Source: Limnocylindrus sp040397235
GTDB taxonomy: Bacteria; Chloroflexota; Limnocylindria; Limnocylindrales; Limnocylindraceae
Assembly (NCBI GenBank): GCA_040397235.1
Contig: JBBAWH010000001.1
Location: 124,001 to 188,000 of the forward strand
Length of the DNA: 64,000 nucleotides
Reading direction: 5' to 3'
The notes under the pieces are model-generated. The model was not told where the DNA came from and did not search any database. It saw nothing but the letters and a program-made list of their open reading frames with translations. The first letter of the stretch is position 1, and each line of letters opens with the position of its first letter. Shown here piece after piece: positions 1 through 8,178 of the stretch. A program made the position numbers and the translations under genes.

Positions 1-519
1 CCCCGCGGCGGCACAGATGGCGATCCACTCGTTGAGGGGGTGCCATGCGCCGTCGATCAGGGCGGCGGAGACGACGTTTCGTTCATGTTTGCCCCGAATG
101 CGGGCGAGCCAGCCGGCCCCATTGCCAAGATTGCCTCTGGCGGCGAGTTGAGTCGAGTCTCGCTCGCGATTGAAGAGGCGCTCAGTGATGCAAGTGAGGC
201 GCGCACCCTGGTCTTTGATGAGATTGACGCTGGACTTGGCGGGCGGGCGGGGGAGACTCTCGGGCGAAGCCTGCGTCGCATCTCTGCGCAGCACCAGGTC
301 CTCTGCGTCACGCACCTGCCGCAGGTGGCGGCGCAAGCCGACATTCACCTGCGCGTCTCAAAGCGTGAGGTGGATGGTCGCACCCTGACGCAGGTGCAGC
401 GCCTTACCGACGAGGAGCGGGTGGTAGAGCTTGCCGCAATGCTGGCCGGCGAAGGGGCTGGCAGCGGCGCAACCGCCGCCGCCAACGAACTCTTGGCCAA
501 CGCACGTCGCGGCCGCTAA
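1..519 (+). CDS. recN: DNA repair protein RecN, C-terminal part (5' end outside window)
   Basis: The reading frame is open from base 1 to the TAA at 517-519, about 172 residues, so this is the C-terminal third of a protein whose start lies upstream. It shows the SMC/RecN ATPase head: an ABC signature (ASGGELSR), Walker B (LVFDEIDAGLGG) and the D/H-loop region (VTHLPQVAAQAD). RecN is an SMC-like cohesin-type ATPase acting at double-strand breaks. Its stop codon overlaps the ATG of the following Xer recombinase (TAATG), so the two are translationally coupled. Identification is firm; the missing part cannot be judged. Confidence 0.95.
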   Translation, partial: PRGGTDGDPLVEGVPCAVDQGGGDDVSFMFAPNAGEPAGPIAKIASGGELSRVSLAIEEALSDASEARTLVFDEIDAGLGGRAGETLGRSLRRISAQHQVLCVTHLPQVAAQADIHLRVSKREVDGRTLTQVQRLTDEERVVELAAMLAGEGAGSGATAAANELLANARRGR

Positions 520-1457
520 TGCCCACGGCGTCACGGAGCGAGATTGATCGCCTGATTGACTCCTGCATCCTCTATCTCGGAGTAGAACGAAACCTCGCGC
601 CTCGCACCCTTGCTGCCTACCGCGGGGACTACCAGTCGTTTGCGGAATCACTCGGTGCGAGCGGTGCCTGGAAGAGTTCGGCCAAGGCGGCGCAGGAGTG
701 GATCGCCCAGCCTGGCAACGCACTCTCCACCATGCGGCGGCGAGCTGCAGCGCTGCGCGTTCTCTATCGATTCGCTGAGGGCGAAGGGATCATCGCGCGC
801 TCCATCAGTGATGAGATCGATCTGCCGCGATCGCGACGTACCCTGCCAACGGTGTTGGGCGTAGAAGAGGTTGAATGTCTACTGACGGCGCTGGGCACTC
901 CCGCCGATGAGAGCGACATCGCTCGTGCGAATGCGGCGCGGAACCGCGCACTCGGTGAACTCCTCTACGGGTCGGGTGGTCGCGTCAGTGAGATCGTTGA
1001 TCTGGACCTGGACTCCGTGGATCTAGATGATGGATCAGTCCGTCTCTTCGGTAAGGGTCGACGGGAGCGGATCGTGCCCATTGGGGAGCCAGCCCTCGAT
1101 TCGATTCAGGCCTACCTCGGCCACTGGCGTGCGATTCATCAGCAGGCGCTGAGCCGTGCGAGCGGATCTGCCCCAGAGCCGAAGGCGCTCCTCTTGGCAC
1201 GCGGCGGCGTGCGCTTGCGTAGAGAGTCGGCCTGGTCTGCGATTCGTACTGCTGCCGTGGCGGCAAGCCTCGGACGTGAGATCCACCCCCACACGCTGCG
1301 CCACTCGTTTGCGACGCACCTCCTCGATGGCGGGGCAGACCTCCGTGTGGTGCAGGAACTCCTCGGCCATGCTGATATCGCAACGACTCAGCTCTACACC
1401 CACCTGCTCGGGAGCCACGTGCGAGATTCGTATCGGAAGGCCCACCCGCGGGCCTAG
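519..1457 (+). CDS. xerD: Tyrosine recombinase XerC/XerD family
   Basis: 312 residues, the usual Xer length. The N-terminal SAM-like core-binding domain covers about residues 10-95 and the catalytic domain about 115-300. The full catalytic set is visible: R155 (GSGGRVSE), K179 (FGKGRRER), H258 and R261 (HTLRHSFATH), H284 (LLGHADI) and nucleophile Y293 (TQLYTH). Xer recombinases resolve chromosome dimers at dif. The position next to scpA-scpB resembles xerD in other phyla, but the sequence does not separate XerC from XerD, so the letter is a guess from context. No dif site was recognised here. Confidence 0.9.
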   Translation: MPTASRSEIDRLIDSCILYLGVERNLAPRTLAAYRGDYQSFAESLGASGAWKSSAKAAQEWIAQPGNALSTMRRRAAALRVLYRFAEGEGIIARSISDEIDLPRSRRTLPTVLGVEEVECLLTALGTPADESDIARANAARNRALGELLYGSGGRVSEIVDLDLDSVDLDDGSVRLFGKGRRERIVPIGEPALDSIQAYLGHWRAIHQQALSRASGSAPEPKALLLARGGVRLRRESAWSAIRTAAVAASLGREIHPHTLRHSFATHLLDGGADLRVVQELLGHADIATTQLYTHLLGSHVRDSYRKAHPRA

Positions 1458-1473
1458 GCAGCCCGCGAGGCGG

Positions 1474-1479
1474 TAGGAT
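1474..1479 (+). promoter_or_regulatory. Candidate -10 box, leaderless type
   Basis: TAGGAT lies exactly 6 nt before the GTG at 1486. The same spacing recurs before several unrelated genes in the window, which suggests transcription starts at or next to the start codon. No convincing -35 box was seen. Confidence 0.4.
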
Positions 1480-1485
1480 TCAGGG

Positions 1486-2043
1486 GTGAACGCTGTGACT
1501 AGTGCCCACCGACTCCAGCAGGTGCTTTCGCACCTTCAGGCGGTCGGCCGTCAGCAGGTGGCCCGCCTCGGCCTCGTCAAGCCGGTCGGCGCAGAGGGCG
1601 AGGCGCACCTCCGAGCCCTACGAGCGACACCGCGAGCGCGCCGCGCCTTCGCCGCTGCGCACCCAGCCGACCAGGCCTCTGCAACCCGTACCGCAGCCAG
1701 CCTTCGGCGCCTCGGCGCGAAAGGCGATGACCAGCTCGCAGCGCTCCTTCACGACCTTCCGAAGGGAGCGGTAGGACTTCTGCCCCGTGTGATCCATGTG
1801 CTTGAGGGCTCACCGGTAACAGGGCGGGCACGCGGCCCCTTCGCACGCGCGCGACAGACGTTGCGCCTCCACGCATCGGTCGCACCTACGCACGCAGCCA
1901 AGCTCGGCGCTTCGAGGGGCACCATCGCGATCTTGCGAGAGCTGGCGCGCCAGGAGTCAAGCTCTGCTCATCGAGGGCGGGCCGCTGGAATTGATGCACG
2001 CGTTCGTCTGCTCCTTGATCTTGATAGCGGTGTGACGCGATGA
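1486..2043 (+). CDS. Degenerate HD-domain-like protein between xer and scpA
   Basis: 185 residues, rich in Ala and Arg. The stretch around residues 75-95 (LGAKGDDQLAALLHDLPKG) resembles the HD(I)G phosphohydrolase signature, where LLHDVGKG is typical. A later stretch (HAAKLGASRGTIAILRELARQE) resembles the usual HP..GA..a..lg helices. The first metal-binding His and the Gly of HDVGKG are missing, so metal-dependent phosphohydrolase activity is doubtful. The GTG start is supported by a -10-like hexamer 6 nt upstream. The gene overlaps scpA by 4 bp (ATGA). Function is unknown; a divergent HD-family member is my best reading. Confidence 0.55.
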   Translation: MNAVTSAHRLQQVLSHLQAVGRQQVARLGLVKPVGAEGEAHLRALRATPRARRAFAAAHPADQASATRTAASLRRLGAKGDDQLAALLHDLPKGAVGLLPRVIHVLEGSPVTGRARGPFARARQTLRLHASVAPTHAAKLGASRGTIAILRELARQESSSAHRGRAAGIDARVRLLLDLDSGVTR

Positions 2044-2897
2044 GTGGTCGCGGCATCGCAGAGGGCTTCGAGCTCCCTGACCCATCGGTCCCCGACATTG
2101 AGGGGGTTATCTTCCGCAGGGAGCAGGGCGGGCTCTTCGGACGAACGCGCTCATACGTGGCGCTCGGGGAGTTCAGCGGTCCGTACGGTCTACTGCTCGC
2201 CCTGATTGAGCGCGATGAGTTGGATGTGCGTCGTGTTCCGCTCGCGGGGTTTGCTGATGAGTTCCTGCGCTACTTCGCGGAGATCCCTGATGATCGACTA
2301 GAGACACTCTCGTCGTTCGTCTCGGTGGCGGCGCAGCTCATTGTGCTTAAGAGCCGCGCACTCTTGCCACGTCCGATCGCTGCCGCTCCAGATCTGGTGA
2401 ATGATCTCGACGTTGAGGATGAGGCCGATACGCTACGCATTCGGTTGTTGCGTTACCGGGTCTTCCGTGATGCGGCGCGGGTCTTGGGTGATCGTCTGAC
2501 GCAGCCGCTCTGGTACCGCGAGCCCCCAACGCGCCAGCTGTCTGGCCCGAAGGCGGCGCCAGTAGAGCCAATCGTGCCAACGAAGTCAGACCCGAAGCGG
2601 CTCCTACGCGCGATGGTGCGCATCGCCCTGCGACGCAAGCCGCTCGCCGCCCTCTCCACAGTTCCTGTCGGAATAAAGATCTCCATTGGCGAACGCCTGT
2701 CGGCCATCCGTGAGGCGGTCCGGCTGAGCGGCGAGGTGGGGGTGGATCTTGAGACCCTTCTCGGCGACCGGCAGGACCGATCGCTCATCGCCGTGACATT
2801 CTTAGCCCTCCTAGAACTCGCCAAGCGGCGAGAAGTCGAGGTGCGTCAGGATGCGCTGTGGGGACCAATCACAATTCTGCAGGGGGTGAGCGAATGA
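2040..2897 (+). CDS. scpA: Segregation and condensation protein A
   Basis: 285 residues. The N-terminal kleisin motif is clear (FSGPYGLLLALIERDELDV, about residues 41-62). It is followed by the helical region (SSFVSVAAQLIVLKSRALLP) and a C-terminal winged-helix segment around residues 205-275 that would bind the SMC head. ScpA bridges the SMC heads and binds ScpB, and the complex compacts and segregates the chromosome. It overlaps its neighbours by 4 bp on both sides, and scpB follows directly, as in many bacteria. No smc gene is in the window. Confidence 0.95.
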   Translation: MSGRGIAEGFELPDPSVPDIEGVIFRREQGGLFGRTRSYVALGEFSGPYGLLLALIERDELDVRRVPLAGFADEFLRYFAEIPDDRLETLSSFVSVAAQLIVLKSRALLPRPIAAAPDLVNDLDVEDEADTLRIRLLRYRVFRDAARVLGDRLTQPLWYREPPTRQLSGPKAAPVEPIVPTKSDPKRLLRAMVRIALRRKPLAALSTVPVGIKISIGERLSAIREAVRLSGEVGVDLETLLGDRQDRSLIAVTFLALLELAKRREVEVRQDALWGPITILQGVSE

Positions 2898-3553
2898 GCG
2901 ATGAACGAGAGAGCGTTGCCGCAGCGCCTTGGGTGGCCACGGTCGAAGATCTTGAGGCACTCCTCTTCGTCGTTGATCGTCCTATCACCCGGCGAGAGGC
3001 TGCGAAGCTCCTTGAGGCGTCGAAGAGCGATCTCGATCGTCTCGTAACGGCGCTCACCACGAACCTTGCGCAGCGCGGTATCACCCTGATCACCCATGGC
3101 GACGAGCTGCAGCTGGCTAGTGGCGCAGATCAGGCGCGAGCGGTGCTCGCCTGGGTCGGCACCGGAGGCTCTGACCTCACGGCCGCCCCGCTAGAGACGC
3201 TCGCCGTCATCGCCTATCGCCAGCCGGTCACCAAGGGCGGCATCGAAGAGATTCGTGGCGTCGATGCAGACTACGCCCTTCGCGTGCTCCTTGAGCGAGG
3301 GCTCATCGAAGAGGCCGGGCGCTTGGAGACTGCCGGGCGTCCGATTCGCTACGCAACGACGCTTGAGTTCCTCCGCCGATTCGGTCTCGGCTCGCTGGCC
3401 GATCTTCCGGCGCTTGAGGGCGATGCCGAGGCACTTCGTCACCTTGATCTGCGCAGTGAGGCCCTCGACTCTTCAACAGCGCGTGGCGACGAAGCTGATG
3501 TCGATACCGGAGCACCGAGCACCCCTGCGCAAGAGGACGCCGCAACTGACTGA
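2894..3553 (+). CDS. scpB: Segregation and condensation protein B
   Basis: 219 residues from the ATG at 2894, which overlaps the scpA stop (ATGA). An in-frame start 12 codons upstream exists but would lie inside scpA, so it is less likely. Two winged-helix domains are recognisable, starting with VEDLEALLFVVDRPITRREA. The second contains the conserved segment LETLAVIAYRQPVTKGGIEEIRGV, and GRPIRYATTLEFLRRFGL follows. ScpB dimers bind the ScpA linker in the SMC condensin. The 3' end overlaps the next gene by about 56 bp. Confidence 0.95.
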   Translation: MSDERESVAAAPWVATVEDLEALLFVVDRPITRREAAKLLEASKSDLDRLVTALTTNLAQRGITLITHGDELQLASGADQARAVLAWVGTGGSDLTAAPLETLAVIAYRQPVTKGGIEEIRGVDADYALRVLLERGLIEEAGRLETAGRPIRYATTLEFLRRFGLGSLADLPALEGDAEALRHLDLRSEALDSSTARGDEADVDTGAPSTPAQEDAATD

Positions 3554-4394
3554 TCTGATTCGGGTCAACGTCCTTGTTGCCGAACGCTCTGGCCTCTCTC
3601 GTCGCGGTGCCGACACGGCCATCGCCGGAAATCGCGTCACTACGGCGGGGCGCGCCGTGGCGCTGGGGGAGCGACTGGACGCCCTTGCCCCCCTTGAGCT
3701 CGATGGCAAGGTCCTCGTAGCGAAGCCGCGCCCCTCGGTGGAGAGTGGGGACGAGTTGGGTGGCGCAGAGGTGTTCGCCTGGTATAAACCGGTGGGCGTC
3801 ACCACCACGCACGCCGACCTGTACGCCACAGTGACCCTGCCACAAGCGTTAACGCCTGCGCTTGGCGCCGAGCGCGCCGCGCGCATGCTCTCAATCGGGC
3901 GACTCGATCGAGAGAGCGAAGGGCTGCTGCTGCTCACAGAGGAGCGTCGCGTCGTCTCGCCACTCGCGCACCCTCGTGCCGGCCTGCGTCGAGCTTATGC
4001 CGCGGCAACCAAGGCGATGGTTGCGGAGGCCGAGTTTCAACGGCTGCGCGCAGGCATCCGACTCACCGATGGCTGGGCGCATGCGATCGAGGCGCGTGGC
4101 GTTCACCGTGATGACGATCTTCCAGAAGATGTGCGCGGTGGTGACATGGACCCGGGCCAGTGGAGCTTCATCTCGATTGGGGAGGGGCGACACCATGAGG
4201 TTCGCCGTCTGTATGGCGCGATCAGTCACCCCGTCCTGCGCCTGATCCGTGTCGGATACGGGCCGGTACGCCTCGGCGGGCTGACTCCCGGCGAACTGCG
4301 CCTAATCACCGCATCTGAACGACAGGAGCTCACGCGCGCGCTCGTCGCAGCGCCAAAGAGCAAGGCGCGACCGGTCGCACCCACGAGCAGATAG
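3498..4394 (+). CDS. rluB: RluB/RsuA-family rRNA pseudouridine synthase
   Basis: About 298 residues from the ATG at 3498. The start is uncertain because it lies inside scpB and no start codon was seen nearer the S4 domain. The S4 RNA-binding domain (VAERSGLSRRGADTAI) is followed by the catalytic domain. That domain has WYKPVGVTTTH, the catalytic-Asp motif GRLDRESEGLLLLT, and GRHHEVRRLYGAI near the C terminus. The family modifies helix 93 of 23S rRNA (RluB) or 16S rRNA (RsuA). RluB is favoured by the scpAB-rluB-cmk gene order seen in other phyla. The stop overlaps the GTG of cmk. Confidence 0.85.
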   Translation: MSIPEHRAPLRKRTPQLTDLIRVNVLVAERSGLSRRGADTAIAGNRVTTAGRAVALGERLDALAPLELDGKVLVAKPRPSVESGDELGGAEVFAWYKPVGVTTTHADLYATVTLPQALTPALGAERAARMLSIGRLDRESEGLLLLTEERRVVSPLAHPRAGLRRAYAAATKAMVAEAEFQRLRAGIRLTDGWAHAIEARGVHRDDDLPEDVRGGDMDPGQWSFISIGEGRHHEVRRLYGAISHPVLRLIRVGYGPVRLGGLTPGELRLITASERQELTRALVAAPKSKARPVAPTSR

Positions 4395-5095
4395 TGCGCA
4401 TCGCTATTGACGGCCCAGCCTCGAGTGGGAAGAGCAGTGTCGGTCGGCTCGTAGCGGAGGAGCTCGGCATTGGATTTCTTGACACGGGCCTGCTCTATCG
4501 TGCAATTACCCGACGCGCCATTGATCTCGGTTGGTTGACGGCTCCCGTTACGGCGGCTGATGTGGATGGCGCCGCCTACGAGCAGGTGCGACGCGACCTC
4601 ACAGAGTTAGCCCGCACCACCGACGTACAGGGGAGCGGGTTGAGTTTCACCATGGTGGTTCACGGCGTGACCCTTGCAGATTCTCAGCTTGAAGCGGCAG
4701 ACGTTGAGCTCTACGTTCCGGCGGTCGCATCAATCGCGAGCGTGCGAGATGCCCTTCGTGCGGTGCAGCGAAACGTTGCGAGTCGTGGCGGGTCAGTCCT
4801 TGTTGGCCGTGACATCGGCACGGTGGTGCTCCCCGACGCAGAGTGCAAGATTTTCCTCGATGCGACCGCGGAGGAACGGGCAAGGCGGCGTGCCCTGCAG
4901 CGCAGCTTTGCGGTTGGCTCGTCGGAGCACCAGGCGATCCTCACCAGCCTGATTGCGCGCGACGCCGAGGATCGGGCTCGCCCCGTCGCCCCACTGGTTG
5001 CGGCGGCTGATGCCATCACCATTCACACCGATCAGATGGCGCTCGCCGATGTGGTGCAGCGGGTCGTGGCTGAGGCACGCAAGGTCGCGCGATGA
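4394..5095 (+). CDS. cmk: Cytidylate kinase
   Basis: 233 residues with GTG start overlapping the previous stop (TAGTG). The P-loop near the N terminus (IDGPASSGKSS) is followed by FLDTGLLYRAITRRAI, the NMP-binding region of CMP kinases, and by SVLVGRDIGTVVLPDAECKIFLDA. Arg-rich lid residues are present (ERARRRALQ). It phosphorylates CMP and dCMP. It sits in the scpB-rluB-cmk-plsC order found in several phyla and overlaps plsC by 4 bp (ATGA). Confidence 0.95.
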   Translation: MRIAIDGPASSGKSSVGRLVAEELGIGFLDTGLLYRAITRRAIDLGWLTAPVTAADVDGAAYEQVRRDLTELARTTDVQGSGLSFTMVVHGVTLADSQLEAADVELYVPAVASIASVRDALRAVQRNVASRGGSVLVGRDIGTVVLPDAECKIFLDATAEERARRRALQRSFAVGSSEHQAILTSLIARDAEDRARPVAPLVAAADAITIHTDQMALADVVQRVVAEARKVAR

Positions 5096-5742
5096 CGAGT
5101 GAGCGCATCCCGCTCGGCATGCGCCTATCGGAACGATTTGGCCGGTGGGCGATTCAGCGTCTGGCTGGCGAGATTGTGGTGAGCGGCCTCGAGCGAATCC
5201 CCGCGACAGGGGCGGTGTTGCTCGCCTCAAATCACATCTCGTGGGTTGATCCAGTCCTACTCGCCTGCTGGCTCACCCCCGCGATCGGTCGCCCGATGAC
5301 CTGGATGGGGAAGGCGGAGGCGATGCGCTGGCCGCTGGTCGGCTGGTTCCTGCGGGTGAACGGTGTCTTTGGGGTTCGACGCGGCGCCGCCGACCTCGAG
5401 GCGTTCCGGTTGGCCGAACGCATCCTCAGCGAAGGGCGGATCCTCGGCATCTATCCAGAGGGGACACGCTCGCCCGACGGCATCCTGCGCCCGTTTCGTG
5501 ATGGGGCGGCGCTCCTCGCACTACGGAGCGGCGTCCCCGTACTGCCAGTTGCGGTCACGGGCACAGACGGCCTCTGGCGGAAGGGCTCCCTGATCCCGCG
5601 TCGCGTCCCCCGCGTCACCCTGACCATTGGGGAGCCTGTGGAGATTCCTCGCGCGGAAGGGTCACGGCCCGAGCTCGCCGCGGTGAGTGGCGCCATCCAC
5701 GGTGCCGTCGCAGCCCTCCTTCCTCAGGCGAATCGGCCCTAG
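5092..5742 (+). CDS. plsC: 1-acyl-sn-glycerol-3-phosphate acyltransferase (PlsC family)
   Basis: 216 residues. The acyltransferase box I NHxxxxD appears as SNHISWVDPVLL, block II as NGVFGVRRGAADL, and block III as GIYPEGTRSPDG. The VPVLPVAVTG segment is also typical. It would acylate lysophosphatidate in membrane phospholipid synthesis at the inner face of the membrane. No long transmembrane helix is evident apart from a hydrophobic stretch around the catalytic region. It is the last gene of the cmk pair; ispH follows with its own candidate promoter. Confidence 0.9.
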   Translation: MTSERIPLGMRLSERFGRWAIQRLAGEIVVSGLERIPATGAVLLASNHISWVDPVLLACWLTPAIGRPMTWMGKAEAMRWPLVGWFLRVNGVFGVRRGAADLEAFRLAERILSEGRILGIYPEGTRSPDGILRPFRDGAALLALRSGVPVLPVAVTGTDGLWRKGSLIPRRVPRVTLTIGEPVEIPRAEGSRPELAAVSGAIHGAVAALLPQANRP

Positions 5743-5755
5743 GGGCGGGGTGCGC

Positions 5756-5761
5756 GATAAT
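5756..5761 (+). promoter_or_regulatory. Candidate -10 box of ispH, leaderless type
   Basis: GATAAT ends exactly 6 nt before the GTG at 5768. This supports that GTG as the ispH start and suggests a leaderless or nearly leaderless transcript. Confidence 0.45.
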
Positions 5762-5767
5762 GCCCAG

Positions 5768-6724
5768 GTGGGAAGTGTTGAGAACATTGTTATCGCGAAG
5801 CGCACCGGCGTCTGCTATGGCGTCCGTGAGGCCATAGATAAAGCCAAGATCGCCAGCGCCTCCGGAAAAGATACCCATACCCTCGGGCATGTCGTTCACA
5901 ACGAGGGGCTGATTGCCGACCTGCGTGCCCGCGGCATAAAGAACGTTGACCACCTTGATGAGGTCGCTTCGGGCACCGCCGTTGTCATTCGCGCACATGG
6001 GGTAACCCCCGAGGTACTCGGGCGTGCGGCAGAGCGCGGGCTTGAGGTGATTGACGGCACCTGCACCTGGGTGACGCAAGAGCACCGCGAACTCGCTCGA
6101 CTCGTTGAAGAGGGGTACGACATCGTTCTCCTTGGCACGCCGAATCACCCAGAGGTTGTCGGCCTCCTCGGGTTTGCACCAAACGCCATTCTGGTCGACG
6201 AAGAGGAGGACTGGGCCTCCATTCCGCGTCGGAAGCGCATGGCCCTGATCACCCAATCCACCCAGCCACCATGGAAGTTTGAGCGCCTGGCAGCATTCCT
6301 AGTCTCACGATGCCATGAACTCAAGGTGATCAACACGGTCTGCCCCGTCACGATTCGCCGCCAGGAGGACACCATTGCGATCGCGCGCGAGGTGCAGCTG
6401 ATGATCGTCGTCGGCGGCACACGGAGCGCCAACACGAAGGAGCTCACGCGCCTTTGTGAGATCAGTGGCACGCACGCCGTTCAAATCGAGTCTGCGCAGG
6501 GACTCACTGACCCTGACCTGTTTGCAAACATCCACACCGTTGGCATCACCGGCGGCACCAGCACCCCGATTGAGGATCTTGAGCGAGTCGCACTCAAGAT
6601 TGCCGAACTCGGGGGCACCGATCACGTCCGCACAAATGCGGCATCCATCGCCCGCGCAGCCCTGGAGGCTGCCGCGACGCCGCAATACCGCACCACCTCT
6701 ATTTCGAGCGGCGCACCAGGATGA
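5768..6724 (+). CDS. ispH: 4-hydroxy-3-methylbut-2-enyl diphosphate reductase
   Basis: 318 residues from the GTG at 5768. Earlier in-frame starts would run into plsC, while this one has a -10 hexamer 6 nt upstream. The three iron-sulfur cysteines are visible in GVCYGVREA, VIDGTCTWV and NTVCPVTI. The conserved HVVHNE and RAHGVTPEV segments are also present. IspH makes IPP and DMAPP in the last step of the MEP pathway, so it supplies precursors for the carotenoid and retinal chemistry implied by genes further downstream. The stop overlaps the der start (ATGA). Confidence 0.95.
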   Translation: MGSVENIVIAKRTGVCYGVREAIDKAKIASASGKDTHTLGHVVHNEGLIADLRARGIKNVDHLDEVASGTAVVIRAHGVTPEVLGRAAERGLEVIDGTCTWVTQEHRELARLVEEGYDIVLLGTPNHPEVVGLLGFAPNAILVDEEEDWASIPRRKRMALITQSTQPPWKFERLAAFLVSRCHELKVINTVCPVTIRRQEDTIAIAREVQLMIVVGGTRSANTKELTRLCEISGTHAVQIESAQGLTDPDLFANIHTVGITGGTSTPIEDLERVALKIAELGGTDHVRTNAASIARAALEAAATPQYRTTSISSGAPG

Positions 6725-8178
6725 ATGAGGATGAGCTCGAGCCAGAGGTCGAGGTTGAGTCTTTGCCGCGTCGTCTGCCACTTGTCGCACTGGTTGGTCG
6801 CCCGAACGTAGGGAAGAGCACCCTCTTCAATCGCTTTGTTGGTGAGCGCCGTGCGGTCGTTGAGGATCGCGCCGGTACCACCCGCGATCGACTCATCGGC
6901 ATCGTCGAATGGAATGGGATGCGCTTTCGTGTGGTGGATACGGGCGGTATGCAGCCCGCCGTTGGTGATCCGATTGAGATTGGGGTGCAAGACCAGGCGC
7001 GCATCGCCGTGGCCGCTGCCGACCTGATTCTGCTGCTCGTGGATGCAGCGACTGGCCCGAATCCTGGCGACGCCGAAGTGGCGCAGCTGCTACGCCGCAG
7101 TGGCAAGCCGATCATCCTTGTAGCGAACAAGGCGGACAACATTGAGCGCGATCGCGCCGCCCAGGAGTTCTCAATCCTCGGGTTCGACCGCCTTCATACG
7201 GTCAGCGCGCAGCATGGGATCGGTTCGGGTGATCTGCTTGACGTGATCGTTGAGCGACTTGAAGCGCTCCCAGAAGATGCGGGAACCCCCTATATCGAGG
7301 GCGATGTGACTGTCGCGATCGTGGGACGGCCGAACGTCGGCAAGTCGAGCCTCCTCAACAAACTTATCGGTAGTGAACGCACGGTAGTGAGCGAGGTCGC
7401 CGGCACCACTCGCGACGCCATTGATGAGACGCTGCTGCACGCAGGGCGTCAGGTCACCCTCGTTGACACTGCGGGCATTCGAAAGCGTGGCAAGGTCGCC
7501 TCTGGGCCTTCGGCAGACAAGTGGGCAACCGTGCGCTCTGTGCGCGCGCTCGACCGCGCCGACGTCGCGCTGCTCCTCATCGACGCCTCGACCGGCCTCC
7601 AGGCGCAAGATCTACACATTGCAGGCTCAGTGATCGACGCCGGGAAGGGTCTCGTGCTGGTGTTGAACAAGTGGGACTTGATTGAGAAGGACGGCTTCAC
7701 CTTCGACGAGATCGAGGGGAAGCTTCGTCGCCAGGCACCATTCCTCGATTTTGCTCCGCTCGTCTCCATCTCAGCGGTGACTGGGTTGCGAGCGACGAAG
7801 GTGCTGGACGCTGCGGTTGCCGCCGCCGACGCGCGGAATTTGCGCATCCCGACCGGGGTGCTGAACCGCCTGATCGCTGAGGCGGTGGCCCGCCAGGAGC
7901 CGGCCCATAGCGGCAGCAAGCGACCGAAGATTCTCTACGCAGCCCAGGCCTCGACACCACCCCCAACATTCGTGGTCTTCGCACGAAATGCCGCTCAGGT
8001 GCACTTCACCTGGCAGCGCTTCCTGGAGAATCAGATCCGCGAGAAGTACCCCCTCATGGGGACGCCTATTCGTATCGTCGTCCGTGAGCGGGAGGCCGAA
8101 GAGGGGCGAGAGCGTGGTCGCTCCTCGCGCTCAACCAAGCGTGCACCTGCAAAGGCGAAGCCAGCCTCACGCGAATGA
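6721..8178 (+). CDS. der: Ribosome biogenesis GTPase Der (EngA)
   Basis: 485 residues with the hallmark tandem GTPase domains. The first has P-loop GRPNVGKSTLFN (about residues 26-37), DTGG and NKAD. The second has GRPNVGKSSLLN (about residues 204-215), DTAG and NKWD. A C-terminal KH-like domain follows, and then a basic, Arg/Lys-rich tail. Der is needed for 50S subunit assembly. It overlaps ispH and gpsA by 4 bp each. Confidence 0.97.
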   Translation: MNEDELEPEVEVESLPRRLPLVALVGRPNVGKSTLFNRFVGERRAVVEDRAGTTRDRLIGIVEWNGMRFRVVDTGGMQPAVGDPIEIGVQDQARIAVAAADLILLLVDAATGPNPGDAEVAQLLRRSGKPIILVANKADNIERDRAAQEFSILGFDRLHTVSAQHGIGSGDLLDVIVERLEALPEDAGTPYIEGDVTVAIVGRPNVGKSSLLNKLIGSERTVVSEVAGTTRDAIDETLLHAGRQVTLVDTAGIRKRGKVASGPSADKWATVRSVRALDRADVALLLIDASTGLQAQDLHIAGSVIDAGKGLVLVLNKWDLIEKDGFTFDEIEGKLRRQAPFLDFAPLVSISAVTGLRATKVLDAAVAAADARNLRIPTGVLNRLIAEAVARQEPAHSGSKRPKILYAAQASTPPPTFVVFARNAAQVHFTWQRFLENQIREKYPLMGTPIRIVVREREAEEGRERGRSSRSTKRAPAKAKPASRE

